NCBI RefSeq assembly: GCF_020858115.1
Contig: NZ_JACYMM010000003.1
Location: 496,001 to 560,000, forward strand
Length of the DNA stretch: 64,000 nucleotides
Direction: 5' to 3'
DNA from: Janthinobacterium sp. FW305-129
GTDB lineage: Bacteria > Pseudomonadota > Gammaproteobacteria > Burkholderiales > Burkholderiaceae_D
How positions within the stretch are numbered: position 1 is the stretch's first letter; each line of letters begins with the position of its first letter. The notes under the pieces are model-generated. The model ran no database searches. It had not been told where the DNA came from and was given only the letters and a program-made list of their open reading frames with translations. Shown here one piece after another: positions 17,896-26,478 of this stretch. Made by a program: the position numbers and the translations under genes.

Positions 17896-18474
17896 CTAGC
17901 GTTTTACCTTGGCAAAGCGGTAAGGCACGGCTTGCTCCTCGCCAAACACTGGCGCGCGGCCACTTCCCAGCGGCAACATCACCCTCCTGCCATCCTGCAG
18001 CAGCAAGGCCAGGTCGGCGCCGGGAAAGCGCTGCGCCAGCAACGGATAGGCTTGCCGTTCGATGTGGGCGGCGGGAATCACGATGCGGTAATCGGCCTCG
18101 CCAAAGTCCAGCAGCAGCGCGGGCATCTCATCCGGCCCCGGCAGTGCCGTGATGCGCAGGCGCGTGCTGCCCTTGATCAACTCGAAGGCCGCCCATACTG
18201 GCAAGGCACGCTGCAGCGTGCCGACCCGCAACTGCGGCGCCTGGCCCGCCTCCGCCGACGTCAGCAAGACGTCAGGCATCTGCTCGGACGCCGCTCCATC
18301 AACGGCCAGCAGCCAGCCCCGGTAGCGTATCAGCACCCCCTGTGCGGCGGCCGTCACGGAGCCGCCCTGCGCCACGGGCTCCTTGCCCGCCGGCAAGCGC
18401 AACGGCGCCGCCTGTGCCGCCAGGCATATCCCCCACACCAGCGCCGCCATCGCTGCCATCGCCGTCTTGCCCAT
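17896..18474 (-). CDS. Secreted protein of unknown function
   Basis: 192 residues with a clear signal peptide (cleavage after about residue 22, CLAAQA) and a good ribosome site (GGAGG about 5 bases before ATG 18474). I do not recognise a family. The mature part alternates beta-like segments (GVLIRYRGWLLAVDG; STRLRITALPG) with ADYRIVIPAAHIE and may be a small beta-rich periplasmic or lipid-metabolism-related protein. It converges on the S46 gene and is divergent from the M14 carboxypeptidase. It might be an MBL-associated or metallophosphoesterase-like accessory, but nothing seen supports a firm function. Confidence 0.65.
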   Translation of the reverse strand: MGKTAMAAMAALVWGICLAAQAAPLRLPAGKEPVAQGGSVTAAAQGVLIRYRGWLLAVDGAASEQMPDVLLTSAEAGQAPQLRVGTLQRALPVWAAFELIKGSTRLRITALPGPDEMPALLLDFGEADYRIVIPAAHIERQAYPLLAQRFPGADLALLLQDGRRVMLPLGSGRAPVFGEEQAVPYRFAKVKR

Positions 18475-18626
18475 GCCGCCTCCATCCTTGCGCCTGAAAC
18501 GTATTCATAACACAAGTCCGGCGATCGCCTCCTGTTGCGCATCAAGGCAAGAGCGCCGGTGCTACAATTGGCCCCTAGCGGGCGTACTTACCCAGCGCGC
18601 CTTCCCCCTCCCAGACTCAGACCGCT

Positions 18627-20315
18627 ATGCCACCAGACTTGCGCACGACCTACGAACTCGGTAACCACAACCAGACTACGACCTGGCTGGAATGCATCAC
18701 CTTCTATCAAGATCTCGCCGCACGCTATCCGCAGGTGCTGCACTTCGAACAGATCGGCCTGTCCGATTCTGGCGTGCCCATCCACGCTGGCGTCGTCAGC
18801 GCGGACGGCGTGTTTGACCGCGAGCAAATCAAGCGCGCGGGCCGCACCGTGTTCTTCAACAATAACGGCATCCACCCGGGCGAACCGGAAGGCATCGACG
18901 CCTGCATGGCCATCGTGCGCGACCTCTGCACGCAGCCGGAGCGCCTGGAGGCGCTGGGCAGCACCGTGCTGCTGTTCATTCCGATCTACAACGTCGATGG
19001 CAGCCTGAACCGCGCAAATACCTCGCGCGTGAACCAGGATGGCCCGGAGCAATTCGGTTTCCGCGGCAACAGCCGCCACCTGGACTTGAACCGCGATTTC
19101 ATCAAGTGCGACAGCCTGAACGCGCAAGTGTTCAACCGCCTGCTGGCCAGCTGGGATCCGGACGTGATGGTCGACACGCACACGTCGAACGGCGCCGACT
19201 ACCCGTACACGATGACCCTGATTCACACGCAGACGGATAAGCTGGGCAATGGCCTCGGTCCCTTCCTGCAAGACACCATGCTGCCGCACATCTTTGCACA
19301 CATGGAACAGGCCGGCTGGCCCACGTGCCCGTACGTGAACCCCGTCAAGGACAGCCCGGACCACGGCATCGCCGAATTCCTCGAAGTGCCCCGTTTCTCG
19401 ACCGGTTTTGCGGCCTTGCATCACGTCATCGGTTTCATGCCGGAAACGCACATGCTGAAACCGTTTGCCGACCGCTACGCGTCCATGCGCGCCCTGCTCG
19501 ACATCACGATGGCGTTCACGGTCAAACACGGCGAACAGATCAAGCAACTGCGCGCGCAAGCCAAGGCAGCGGGACGCACGCAAGCCGAGTGGCCGATCCA
19601 CTGGAGCATGAACGAGGAACAACCGTCGACCTTCCCCTTCAAGGGCTACGCGGCCAAATACACGGCTAGCGTGCTGGGCGACTACCAGCGCCTGTCCTAC
19701 GACCGCTCGCAGCCGTGGGAACGCGACATCGCTTACTACAACCGCTTCGATGCGGACGTCACCGTGGCCGCACCGAAAGCCTATGTCGTGCCGCAAGCCT
19801 GGCGCGAAGTGATCGAGCGCCTGCGCTGGAACGGCGTCGAAATGCACCGCATCACCGCTGAACAGACGCTAACGGCGCGTTACTACCACATTGCCAACGT
19901 CGGCACGCGGGCCACGGCCTACGAAGGCCACATGTTCCACGATACGGTGGAAGTGGAAGCGCGCACGGGCCAGTTCACCGTGCAGGCGGGCGATTATGTG
20001 ATCAGCCTGGACCAGGATAACGCGCGCTACGCCGTGGAAACGCTGGAACCGCAGGCGCACGACAGCTTCTTCCGCTGGGGCTTCTTCAACAGCGTGCTGG
20101 AGAAGAAAGAAGCGTTTTCCAATTACGTCTTCGAAGACATGGCGTCGGAACTGCTGCGCGACGAGCCGGCGCTGGCGGCCAAATTTGCCGATTGGAAAGC
20201 AGCCAACCCGGCCCTGCTGAGCAACCAGGAAGCCGTGCTCGACTTCATTTTTGAGCACTGCCAGCGCTTTGCCGAGCCCGAGTGGCGGAGATATCCTGTC
20301 ATTGCCCTGATGTAA
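18627..20315 (+). CDS. M14 family zinc carboxypeptidase
   Basis: 562 residues, no signal peptide. Zinc motif HxxE: His83 and Glu86 in NNGIHPGEPEG, with the third ligand His185 in VDTHTSNGADYPY. The HPGEPEG form is typical of a bacterial M14 branch separate from digestive carboxypeptidases. The first 330 residues are the peptidase domain; the remaining 230 form a beta-rich C-terminal domain of unclear role. The start lacks a ribosome site, and other starts further in would remove the family's N-terminus. A terminator follows at 20344. Confidence 0.88.
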   Translation: MPPDLRTTYELGNHNQTTTWLECITFYQDLAARYPQVLHFEQIGLSDSGVPIHAGVVSADGVFDREQIKRAGRTVFFNNNGIHPGEPEGIDACMAIVRDLCTQPERLEALGSTVLLFIPIYNVDGSLNRANTSRVNQDGPEQFGFRGNSRHLDLNRDFIKCDSLNAQVFNRLLASWDPDVMVDTHTSNGADYPYTMTLIHTQTDKLGNGLGPFLQDTMLPHIFAHMEQAGWPTCPYVNPVKDSPDHGIAEFLEVPRFSTGFAALHHVIGFMPETHMLKPFADRYASMRALLDITMAFTVKHGEQIKQLRAQAKAAGRTQAEWPIHWSMNEEQPSTFPFKGYAAKYTASVLGDYQRLSYDRSQPWERDIAYYNRFDADVTVAAPKAYVVPQAWREVIERLRWNGVEMHRITAEQTLTARYYHIANVGTRATAYEGHMFHDTVEVEARTGQFTVQAGDYVISLDQDNARYAVETLEPQAHDSFFRWGFFNSVLEKKEAFSNYVFEDMASELLRDEPALAAKFADWKAANPALLSNQEAVLDFIFEHCQRFAEPEWRRYPVIALM

Positions 20316-20343
20316 ATCAAGGCTGTAGCGACTGCAACATCCT

Positions 20344-20382
20344 GGCGCCGCATCGGAGACCCCGGTGCGGCGCCTCTTTCTG
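20344..20382 (+). terminator. Intrinsic terminator after the M14 peptidase
   Basis: GGCGCCGCA (20344-20352) pairs perfectly with TGCGGCGCC (20366-20374), followed by TCTTTCTGT. Confidence 0.7.
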
Positions 20383-20405
20383 TGCCCTACCCACAAGGTA
20401 ATCCC

Positions 20406-22556
20406 ATGCACTACGCACTGAACCTGCGCACCTTTATTTACAGCCATTATTTTTACCTGGGCTTGCGCGTGGCCATCGGCCTGGTCGGCCTCGCCTTGCT
20501 GGTCCAGGAAATCAGCGACAGCGCCACCGCCATGACGGTATGCATCGGCGCCCTGTGCACGACCCTGATGGACATGCCCAGCCCCCTGCGCCACAAGTTC
20601 AACGAAATGCTGGCTTCGGTGCTGCTGTGCAGCGCCGTCACCTTGTTGATCAGCCTGTGCGGGCCCGTGCAATGGCTGTTGATGACGGTGCTGGTCCTCG
20701 TCAGTTTTCTTGCCAGCATGATGGTGGTGTACGGCAAGAAATCCATGCCTTTGCAGCTGGCCGCCCTGTTCATCATGACCATGTCGATGGAACACCAGAT
20801 GACGTGGCAGCAATCGTTCCACCATGCAGGCCTGTTCATGCTGGGGGGCTTGATCTATCTGGCCTACGCCATGGCCATCGCCTGGGTCTTGCGCCACCGC
20901 ATCAAACAGCAAGTGCTGGCAGAAGCCCTGTTCGAACTGGCCGCCTACATCGACATCAAGGCCGATTTCTACGACACGCGTTTCAATTTGACGGAGCAGT
21001 TCAACAAGCTGGTGCGCCATCAAAGCATCCTGGCCGACCGCCAGCAAGCGTCGCGTGATTTGATCTTGCGCAGCCACAAAAACAGCAAGGATGCTATCGT
21101 GGTGCAAGTGCATGTGTGCATGCTCGATTTATATGAACTGATCCTGTCCACGCACACGGATTACGCGCTGCTGCGCCAGCACCTGGCCGACTCGGACGTG
21201 CTCAAATCCCTGCATGACCTGGCCTACAAGGCGGCGCGCGATATCGAGTCCGTGGCGTATGCCGTCACGCGCAAGCGCGCCTCGTATGCGCAGATCAGCT
21301 ATGACAAGGAATGGGCCGCCATCGAGGCGGAGATCGCACGCCTGCACGCACAAGGAAACAATGCGCAAGAAGCGCTGGCGACCCTGCGCGCGCAGCGCAA
21401 CAAGATCCGCGCCATTCTGAAAATGATCGCCGAGCTGCACCTGGCCACGCAAAAAGTCTATGCCGATGTGCCATTCTGGAGCGGCGCCGACATGGCGCCG
21501 TTCTTGTCGCAGCAGAAATACGAGCTGAAGACTCTGCTGGCGAATCTGCGCCTGGATTCGCCCGTGTTCCGCTTCGCCCTGCGCGTGTCGATGGCCATCT
21601 CCGTGGGGTTGCTGATCGGCCACTGGCTGCCGTATGCTGCCCACAGCTACTGGATCGTCTTGACCATCGTCATCATCCTGCGCCCCACGTTCAGCATGAC
21701 GCGCCAGCGCCGCGCCGACCGCATCATTGGCACCATCATCGGCTGCGTGGTCACGGCCATCGTGATCCGCTTCGTGCACAGCAATATCGTGCTGATGGGG
21801 ATTTTATTTCTCTCCATCGTCGCCACGCCCACCTTTATTTACTTGCGCTACCGCTACACGGCCATCGCCGTCAGCCTGATGATTCTGTTGCAAATGCATC
21901 TGGTGGCGCCCAGCAACCCGAACCTCGTCAGCGAGCGTTTGATCGATACCCTGATCGGCGCGGCGGTGGCCACCGTGTTCAGCTTCGTGCTGGCCAATTG
22001 GGAATACCAGAGCCTGCCGCGCCTCGTGCGCCAGGTGCTCAACGTCAACCTGTCGTATATGCAAGCCAGCTTCGAGTTACTGCAGGGAAAATGTTTCGAC
22101 GACTTTGCCTACCGCATCGAGCGCAAGCGCCTGATGGACAGCCTGGCCGCGCTCAGCTCGGCGCTGGTGCGCATGCTCGACGAACCGGCCAGCAAGCAGC
22201 GGGCCGTGGAAGACATCAACCTGTTCATCGTGCAAAATTACTTGCTGGTGGCCCACGTGGCGGCGCTGCGCTCGATCCTGGGGCGCCATGCCAGCCAGTT
22301 GCCCGTCGCGCCCGTCAACGCCCTGCTCGGCCACAGCCACACGCAAGTGTGCCTGACCCTGTCGCGCGCGCTGGAGCAGCTCGACGACAAGGCCGCCATC
22401 AGCGCCCCGCTGGCGGCCTCTGCAGCACCGCCCGCCAGCGACGTGGCCTGGTCGGGCTGGCCGCTGGTGCAGCGCCGCATCCGATTATTGCAGGCGGATG
22501 CGGACAAGATCGTGGTGCATAGCGCGGCGATCGTGCATATTGTGGCCCCGCGCTAA
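20406..22556 (+). CDS. FUSC family inner-membrane protein (YccS/YhfK-like)
   Basis: 716 residues from ATG 20406 (AAGGT upstream). Two blocks of membrane helices (about residues 15-170 and 395-510) separated and followed by cytoplasmic helical regions. This is the layout of YccS and of the aromatic-acid efflux protein AaeB/FUSC superfamily. LPYAAHSYWIVLTIVIILRPTFSMTRQRRADRIIGTIIG in the second block is the core FUSC signature. Transport substrate unknown. It ends 11 bases before the convergent S9 peptidase gene with no terminator between them. Confidence 0.88.
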   Translation: MHYALNLRTFIYSHYFYLGLRVAIGLVGLALLVQEISDSATAMTVCIGALCTTLMDMPSPLRHKFNEMLASVLLCSAVTLLISLCGPVQWLLMTVLVLVSFLASMMVVYGKKSMPLQLAALFIMTMSMEHQMTWQQSFHHAGLFMLGGLIYLAYAMAIAWVLRHRIKQQVLAEALFELAAYIDIKADFYDTRFNLTEQFNKLVRHQSILADRQQASRDLILRSHKNSKDAIVVQVHVCMLDLYELILSTHTDYALLRQHLADSDVLKSLHDLAYKAARDIESVAYAVTRKRASYAQISYDKEWAAIEAEIARLHAQGNNAQEALATLRAQRNKIRAILKMIAELHLATQKVYADVPFWSGADMAPFLSQQKYELKTLLANLRLDSPVFRFALRVSMAISVGLLIGHWLPYAAHSYWIVLTIVIILRPTFSMTRQRRADRIIGTIIGCVVTAIVIRFVHSNIVLMGILFLSIVATPTFIYLRYRYTAIAVSLMILLQMHLVAPSNPNLVSERLIDTLIGAAVATVFSFVLANWEYQSLPRLVRQVLNVNLSYMQASFELLQGKCFDDFAYRIERKRLMDSLAALSSALVRMLDEPASKQRAVEDINLFIVQNYLLVAHVAALRSILGRHASQLPVAPVNALLGHSHTQVCLTLSRALEQLDDKAAISAPLAASAAPPASDVAWSGWPLVQRRIRLLQADADKIVVHSAAIVHIVAPR

Positions 22557-22567
22557 GCCTGCGCAAC

Positions 22568-24520
22568 TTACTTCAAATATTGTTCGAACCAGCCGACGGT
22601 GCGCTTCTGCAAGTCGCGCTGGTGCTCGGGCTTGCGGAAGGAATGGCCTTCGCCGTCGTAGATGAACAGGCTGGACGGCACGCCCATGGCGCGCAAGCCA
22701 TGCCAGAATTCCAGCGACTGGGCGGCCGGCGTTTCCACGTCGCGCTCGCCCACATAGATCAGGGTCGGCGTCTTCGCTGCCTTGATCGATTCGATGGGCG
22801 AGGCACGGCGGTAGACGTCCGGCGTGTCATACGCGGAGGCGCCGAAGAACGGGATCATCCACTGGTTGATGCCGTTCTGGCCATAATAACTGATCCAGTT
22901 CGACACGCCAGCGCCGGCCACGGCCGCCTTGAAGCGGTCGCTGTGCGTGACGCCCCACATGGTCATGAAGCCGCCATACGAATGGCCGATCAAGCCCAGG
23001 CGCTGGCCATCGATGGGCGCCACTTTTTGCGCGGCATCAATACCGGCCAGGATGTCGCGCCAGTCGCCGCCGCCAAAGTCCGCCATGTTGGCGCGCGTAA
23101 ATGCCTGGCCCTGGCCAAAACTGCCGCGCGGATTGGGCAGGAAGACGAAATAGCCCTTTTGCGTCAATTCGTGGATCAGCGTGCTCGCCGCGACGTAACG
23201 GGGCGAGGCGGCGGCGCCGGGCCCGCCATGCACGTTGACGATCATCGGGTAGCGCTTGCCTGCGTCCGCCTTCAACGGCCCCAGCAGCCAGCCTTGCACC
23301 TTGTATTGCTCGTTGTTCCAGCCCACGTTCTGCACCGTCAGTTGCGGCGCAAAGCCGTCATTGTCGCGCGTAATCTTTTTCAGCTGGCCTACCGGTCCCG
23401 CCACCAGGTAGCTGGCGTGCGTAAAGTCTTCCTGTGCCGCCGCCGCTTGCAAGCCATCGGCGCTGAACGACAGACGGCCATCGCTGCCGCTGCTGCTCAG
23501 TTCTCCGAGCAGCACGGGCTGGGCCGGACCCGTTTGCGCATCGACGGGCACCAGCGCCAGCTGCGAGTCGATCAGGGCCGTCGCCAGCAAGCCGGCGCCG
23601 CGCCAGACGACGCCATTGAAGGTGCCGCGGTAATCGGGCGTGAGATTGCGCGGCGTGCCGCCGGCCAGCGGGACGGTATAAATATCGCCGCCGATGGAGC
23701 CGAAATCGCTCATCAGGCCGCCGATGAAGGCTACCGTCTTGCCGTCCGGCGAGACCGACGGCAAGTTCAGCTGCATGGCCGGCGCCGCGATCACGCGCAG
23801 GGCGCCCGTGTCGCCGTCAATATGGCTGAGCTTGGCAACCCACCAGTTGCTGTCGCCATTGCCTTGCGCGCTGGTGGCGACAAAACCGCGCCCATCGGGC
23901 GTCCAATTATATTCATACACATAGGTGTCGGCGGGTGACAGCAAGCGCAGCTCGCCGCCGCTGACCGGCACGACGGCGATGCGCTGGGCATCGTCTTCGC
24001 TGCCCACTTCGCCCACCTGGCGCGCACCCGCTTCGACAGCACCCGCCAGCTTGCGCGCGCCCACCGTGGCCAGCAGCGCCAGCTGCTGGCCGTCAGGCGA
24101 CCAGCGTGCCGTGCTGGCCACGCCTTTGATACTGGTCAACACGCGCGCCTGCGCCTGTGTCATTGTGGCCAGGTACAGATGCGCCGTGCCCGCCTTGGCG
24201 TCGTAGCCGACAAAGGCCAGTTGCCGGCCATCGGGCGACCAGCTGGGCTTGTCGTAGGAACACACGGCGCACGGGTCGAATTGCTGCACGATGGTGCCGT
24301 TGGCGGCGTCGCGCACGACGATGGCCGCATGCGGACGCTGCGGCTGTGGCTGTTCCGCCCTGCTCGACTCGATTGCGGCGATGCGCTGCCCATTGGCCGA
24401 CAGGGCGACGGCGCGGTAATCGCGCAATGCCGGCTCGGCTGCAGGAGCGGCCTGCGCCGCGATGCCCAGAAGACTGCTTGCCAGCAAGCCGCAAGCGGCC
24501 AGATCAGTTATTTTCATCAT
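22568..24520 (-). CDS. S9 family prolyl oligopeptidase-like serine peptidase
   Basis: 650 residues from ATG 24520 (GGA 6 bases upstream); the frame extends 53 codons further but that part is not coding-like. Signal peptide (ending AAQA), a beta-propeller with Tol/DPP-type repeats (WSPDGRQLAFVG, WTPDGRGF, VSPDGKTVAFIG), then an alpha/beta hydrolase domain. Catalytic Ser514 lies in GHSYGGF, with Asp in VGERDVETP and His in GEGHSF. Likely a periplasmic dipeptidyl or acylaminoacyl peptidase. With the S46 and M14 enzymes nearby it would feed peptides and amino acids to the adjacent permeases (inference). Confidence 0.92.
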   Translation of the reverse strand: MMKITDLAACGLLASSLLGIAAQAAPAAEPALRDYRAVALSANGQRIAAIESSRAEQPQPQRPHAAIVVRDAANGTIVQQFDPCAVCSYDKPSWSPDGRQLAFVGYDAKAGTAHLYLATMTQAQARVLTSIKGVASTARWSPDGQQLALLATVGARKLAGAVEAGARQVGEVGSEDDAQRIAVVPVSGGELRLLSPADTYVYEYNWTPDGRGFVATSAQGNGDSNWWVAKLSHIDGDTGALRVIAAPAMQLNLPSVSPDGKTVAFIGGLMSDFGSIGGDIYTVPLAGGTPRNLTPDYRGTFNGVVWRGAGLLATALIDSQLALVPVDAQTGPAQPVLLGELSSSGSDGRLSFSADGLQAAAAQEDFTHASYLVAGPVGQLKKITRDNDGFAPQLTVQNVGWNNEQYKVQGWLLGPLKADAGKRYPMIVNVHGGPGAAASPRYVAASTLIHELTQKGYFVFLPNPRGSFGQGQAFTRANMADFGGGDWRDILAGIDAAQKVAPIDGQRLGLIGHSYGGFMTMWGVTHSDRFKAAVAGAGVSNWISYYGQNGINQWMIPFFGASAYDTPDVYRRASPIESIKAAKTPTLIYVGERDVETPAAQSLEFWHGLRAMGVPSSLFIYDGEGHSFRKPEHQRDLQKRTVGWFEQYLK

Positions 24521-24536
24521 GTAAATTCCGGTTAGA

Positions 24537-24569
24537 AATAAAAAAAACCGCCGGCAAGCGCGGCGGTTT
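24537..24569 (-). terminator. Intrinsic terminator of the permease gene
   Basis: AAAACCGCCG / CGGCGGTTTT stem; on the minus strand it ends in a long T-run, so it terminates the permease at 24588-26060 just before the S9 peptidase gene. Confidence 0.85.
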
Positions 24570-24587
24570 TGGATGGAACAGGCTGCA

Positions 24588-26060
24588 TTAGCGGGTCTTC
24601 TTGCCCAGGTGCGAATGCCGCATGCTGTACAGGAAATAGATGGCCACCGTGACCGCCATCCACACGCTGAACACGACAAACGTCGTATGCGGCAAATCGC
24701 GCATGATGTACAGGCAAGCCAGTACGCTCAGGCCAGGAATCACGTACGGCCCGAACGGCACGCTGAAGCCTTCGATGCGGTTGGCGCCCTGCTTGTGGCG
24801 CAGCACGGGCACGGCGATCGAGACCACCATGAAGGCCGTCAGGGTGCCGATGCTGACCATATCCCACAAATAGGTCGCATCGACGGAACCGGCCACCACG
24901 GCCACCACCAGGCAGACGATGATGGTATTGCTGACCGGCACCAGGGTGCGCGGGTGGATCTTCTGGAACGATTTCGGGATCAGGCCGTCGCGGCTGACGG
25001 CAAACAGGATGCGCGTCTGGCCGTAGATCGTCACCAGGGTCACGCTGAAGACGGAAATGACGGCGCCGGCCGACAGCACCAATGCGGGCCAGGTCTTGCC
25101 CGTGACGTTTTGCAGGATCACCGCCAGGCCCGCTTCCTGGCCTTCGAACAGCTTCGCCTGTTGCGCGCCGAGGGCGGCCACGGCCACCAGCAGGTAAAAC
25201 ACGGTGACGATGAGCAAGGCGCCAAGGATGCCGCGCGGCACATTGCGCGTGGGATTTTTCACTTCATCGCCTGCCGTCGCCACCGTATCGAGGCCGATGA
25301 AGGAGAAGAACACGGTGCCGGCCGCCGCCGTGACGCCCGTCATGCCGGCAAAGCCCTTGCTATTGTCGGTATTGAAGAAGGGGAAGAAATTGTCGGCATT
25401 GAAGCCGGAAAACGCGATGACGATGAAAAACACGAGGATCGCCAGCTTGATGATGACCATGATGGCGTTCATCAGGGCCGATTCCTTGGCGCCGCGCAGC
25501 AGCAGGAAGCCGCACATGCAGATCAAAAAGATGGGCGGCAGATTGATGTGGCCGGCGTGGAACTCCATGCCATGCGGGCCGGAAACGATCATCGGCGTGC
25601 GCAGCATCTCGGGGATATGCCAGCCGAAGGCATTTTCCAGGAAATTATTCAGGTAGGACGACCAGCCGATGGCCACGGCACTGCCCGCCAACCCATATTC
25701 GAGCAGCAGACAGGCAGCCATGATGAAGGCAAGAAACTCGCCCACGGTGGCGTAGGCAAATGAATACGAGGAGCCGGAGGCGGGGATGCGGAACGACAAT
25801 TCCGCATAACACAAGGCCGTCAGGCCGGCCGTGATGGCGGCGATCAGGAAAGACAGGACGACCGAGGGGCCCGCCTTGGGGACGGCTTCGACCATGGTAA
25901 AGAAAATGCCCGTGCCGATGGTGGCGCCGACGCCGATCATGGTGAGGGAAAACAGGCCGATGGACCGGCTCAAGCCGCTGCTGCTGAGGCCTTCACCATA
26001 TTCGACCGTGGTATCGATCGGCTTGGTGCGGCAAAGTTTCTGGACCAGGGTTTGGCTCAC
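24588..26060 (-). CDS. APC family amino acid permease (cationic amino acid transporter-like)
   Basis: 490 residues from GTG 26060, preferred because AAAGGA lies exactly 6 bases upstream; an ATG two codons earlier (26066) would abut that site. About 12 to 13 membrane helices. The first carries the APC signature SLTMIGVGATIGTGIFF, and helix 3 has FRIPASGSSYSFAYATVGE. This combination fits the CAT branch of the APC superfamily (proton-coupled uptake), but substrate cannot be read from sequence. The upstream leader is long and highly structured, suggesting post-transcriptional control. A terminator follows. Confidence 0.9.
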   Translation of the reverse strand: MSQTLVQKLCRTKPIDTTVEYGEGLSSSGLSRSIGLFSLTMIGVGATIGTGIFFTMVEAVPKAGPSVVLSFLIAAITAGLTALCYAELSFRIPASGSSYSFAYATVGEFLAFIMAACLLLEYGLAGSAVAIGWSSYLNNFLENAFGWHIPEMLRTPMIVSGPHGMEFHAGHINLPPIFLICMCGFLLLRGAKESALMNAIMVIIKLAILVFFIVIAFSGFNADNFFPFFNTDNSKGFAGMTGVTAAAGTVFFSFIGLDTVATAGDEVKNPTRNVPRGILGALLIVTVFYLLVAVAALGAQQAKLFEGQEAGLAVILQNVTGKTWPALVLSAGAVISVFSVTLVTIYGQTRILFAVSRDGLIPKSFQKIHPRTLVPVSNTIIVCLVVAVVAGSVDATYLWDMVSIGTLTAFMVVSIAVPVLRHKQGANRIEGFSVPFGPYVIPGLSVLACLYIMRDLPHTTFVVFSVWMAVTVAIYFLYSMRHSHLGKKTR

Positions 26061-26297
26061 TAGCATTCCTTTATGAGGCATGCACTTGAACACCTGCCAA
26101 AACCTACTGCGCGTCGCGATTCGCGGCCTGCGATGCTCACTGTGCATTCGCACAGCTGCGCTTCTTAGCCACAACTCACTTCCGCTCGCTACGGTTTTGT
26201 CAGGTGTTGTTCGGAACATGACGGGTAAAAACACATAAAAACGGCGCTCCGGCCCTACCTGGCAAAAAACCGGAAAGATCGCGTCCATTTTCAAAAC
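26061..26297 (-). ncRNA. Structured 5' leader of the permease mRNA, candidate cis-regulatory RNA
   Basis: About 237 nt between the predicted start of transcription and the GTG. A 15-bp inverted repeat with one mismatch, ACACCTGCCAAAACC (26090-26104) and GGTTTTGTCAGGTGT (26193-26207), closes a 118-nt element. Inside are a 6-bp hairpin CTGTGC/GCACAG (26140-26155) and a GC-rich hairpin around 26112-26135. Upstream a TCCGG/CCGGA stem is followed on the minus strand by GCGCCG and T-rich DNA, resembling an attenuator. The 3' arm ends 18 nt before the ribosome site. No known riboswitch family was recognised. An alternative is a MITE with 15-bp terminal repeats. Confidence 0.45.
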
Positions 26298-26303
26298 TAA
26301 GCG

Positions 26304-26332
26304 ATTATAGGGCTTTCACCGGCTCAGCTAAA
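26304..26332 (-). promoter_or_regulatory. Candidate permease promoter
   Basis: On the minus strand TTTAGC (26332-26327), 17-base spacer, TATAAT (26309-26304). The -10 is perfect and the -35 is weak. Within the 418-base gap 26061-26478 this, the leader and the proY terminator are all that I see. Confidence 0.5.
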
Positions 26333-26414
26333 CAGAACTTTGATGCAAGGAAACAACGCCAGGCGTGCGCCAGCAAAGCCGCAACAGTGCTGGCGCAGAA
26401 GAAGTTGCTTCTAT

Positions 26415-26456
26415 GAAAGAAAAAGCGCGCCGCTGCAGTGGCAGGGGCGCGCTTTT
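26415..26456 (-). terminator. Intrinsic terminator after proY-like permease
   Basis: AAAAGCGCGCC (26421-26431) pairs with GGCGCGCTTTT (26446-26456), with an inner CTGC/GCAG. Read on the minus strand it ends in CTTTTTCTTTC. Confidence 0.85.
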
Positions 26457-26478
26457 GATTCAGCTCAACTACGCTGGT

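Noticed and set aside
24521..24679. N-terminal extension of the S9 peptidase by 53 residues
   Set aside because: It crosses the terminator of the permease gene and has no family similarity; ATG 24520 starts a proper signal peptide.
26090..26207. Element as a confirmed MITE
   Set aside because: The terminal repeats fit, but the flanking bases (CTTGA on the left, TGTTC on the right) show no target-site duplication, so a regulatory RNA is preferred for now.
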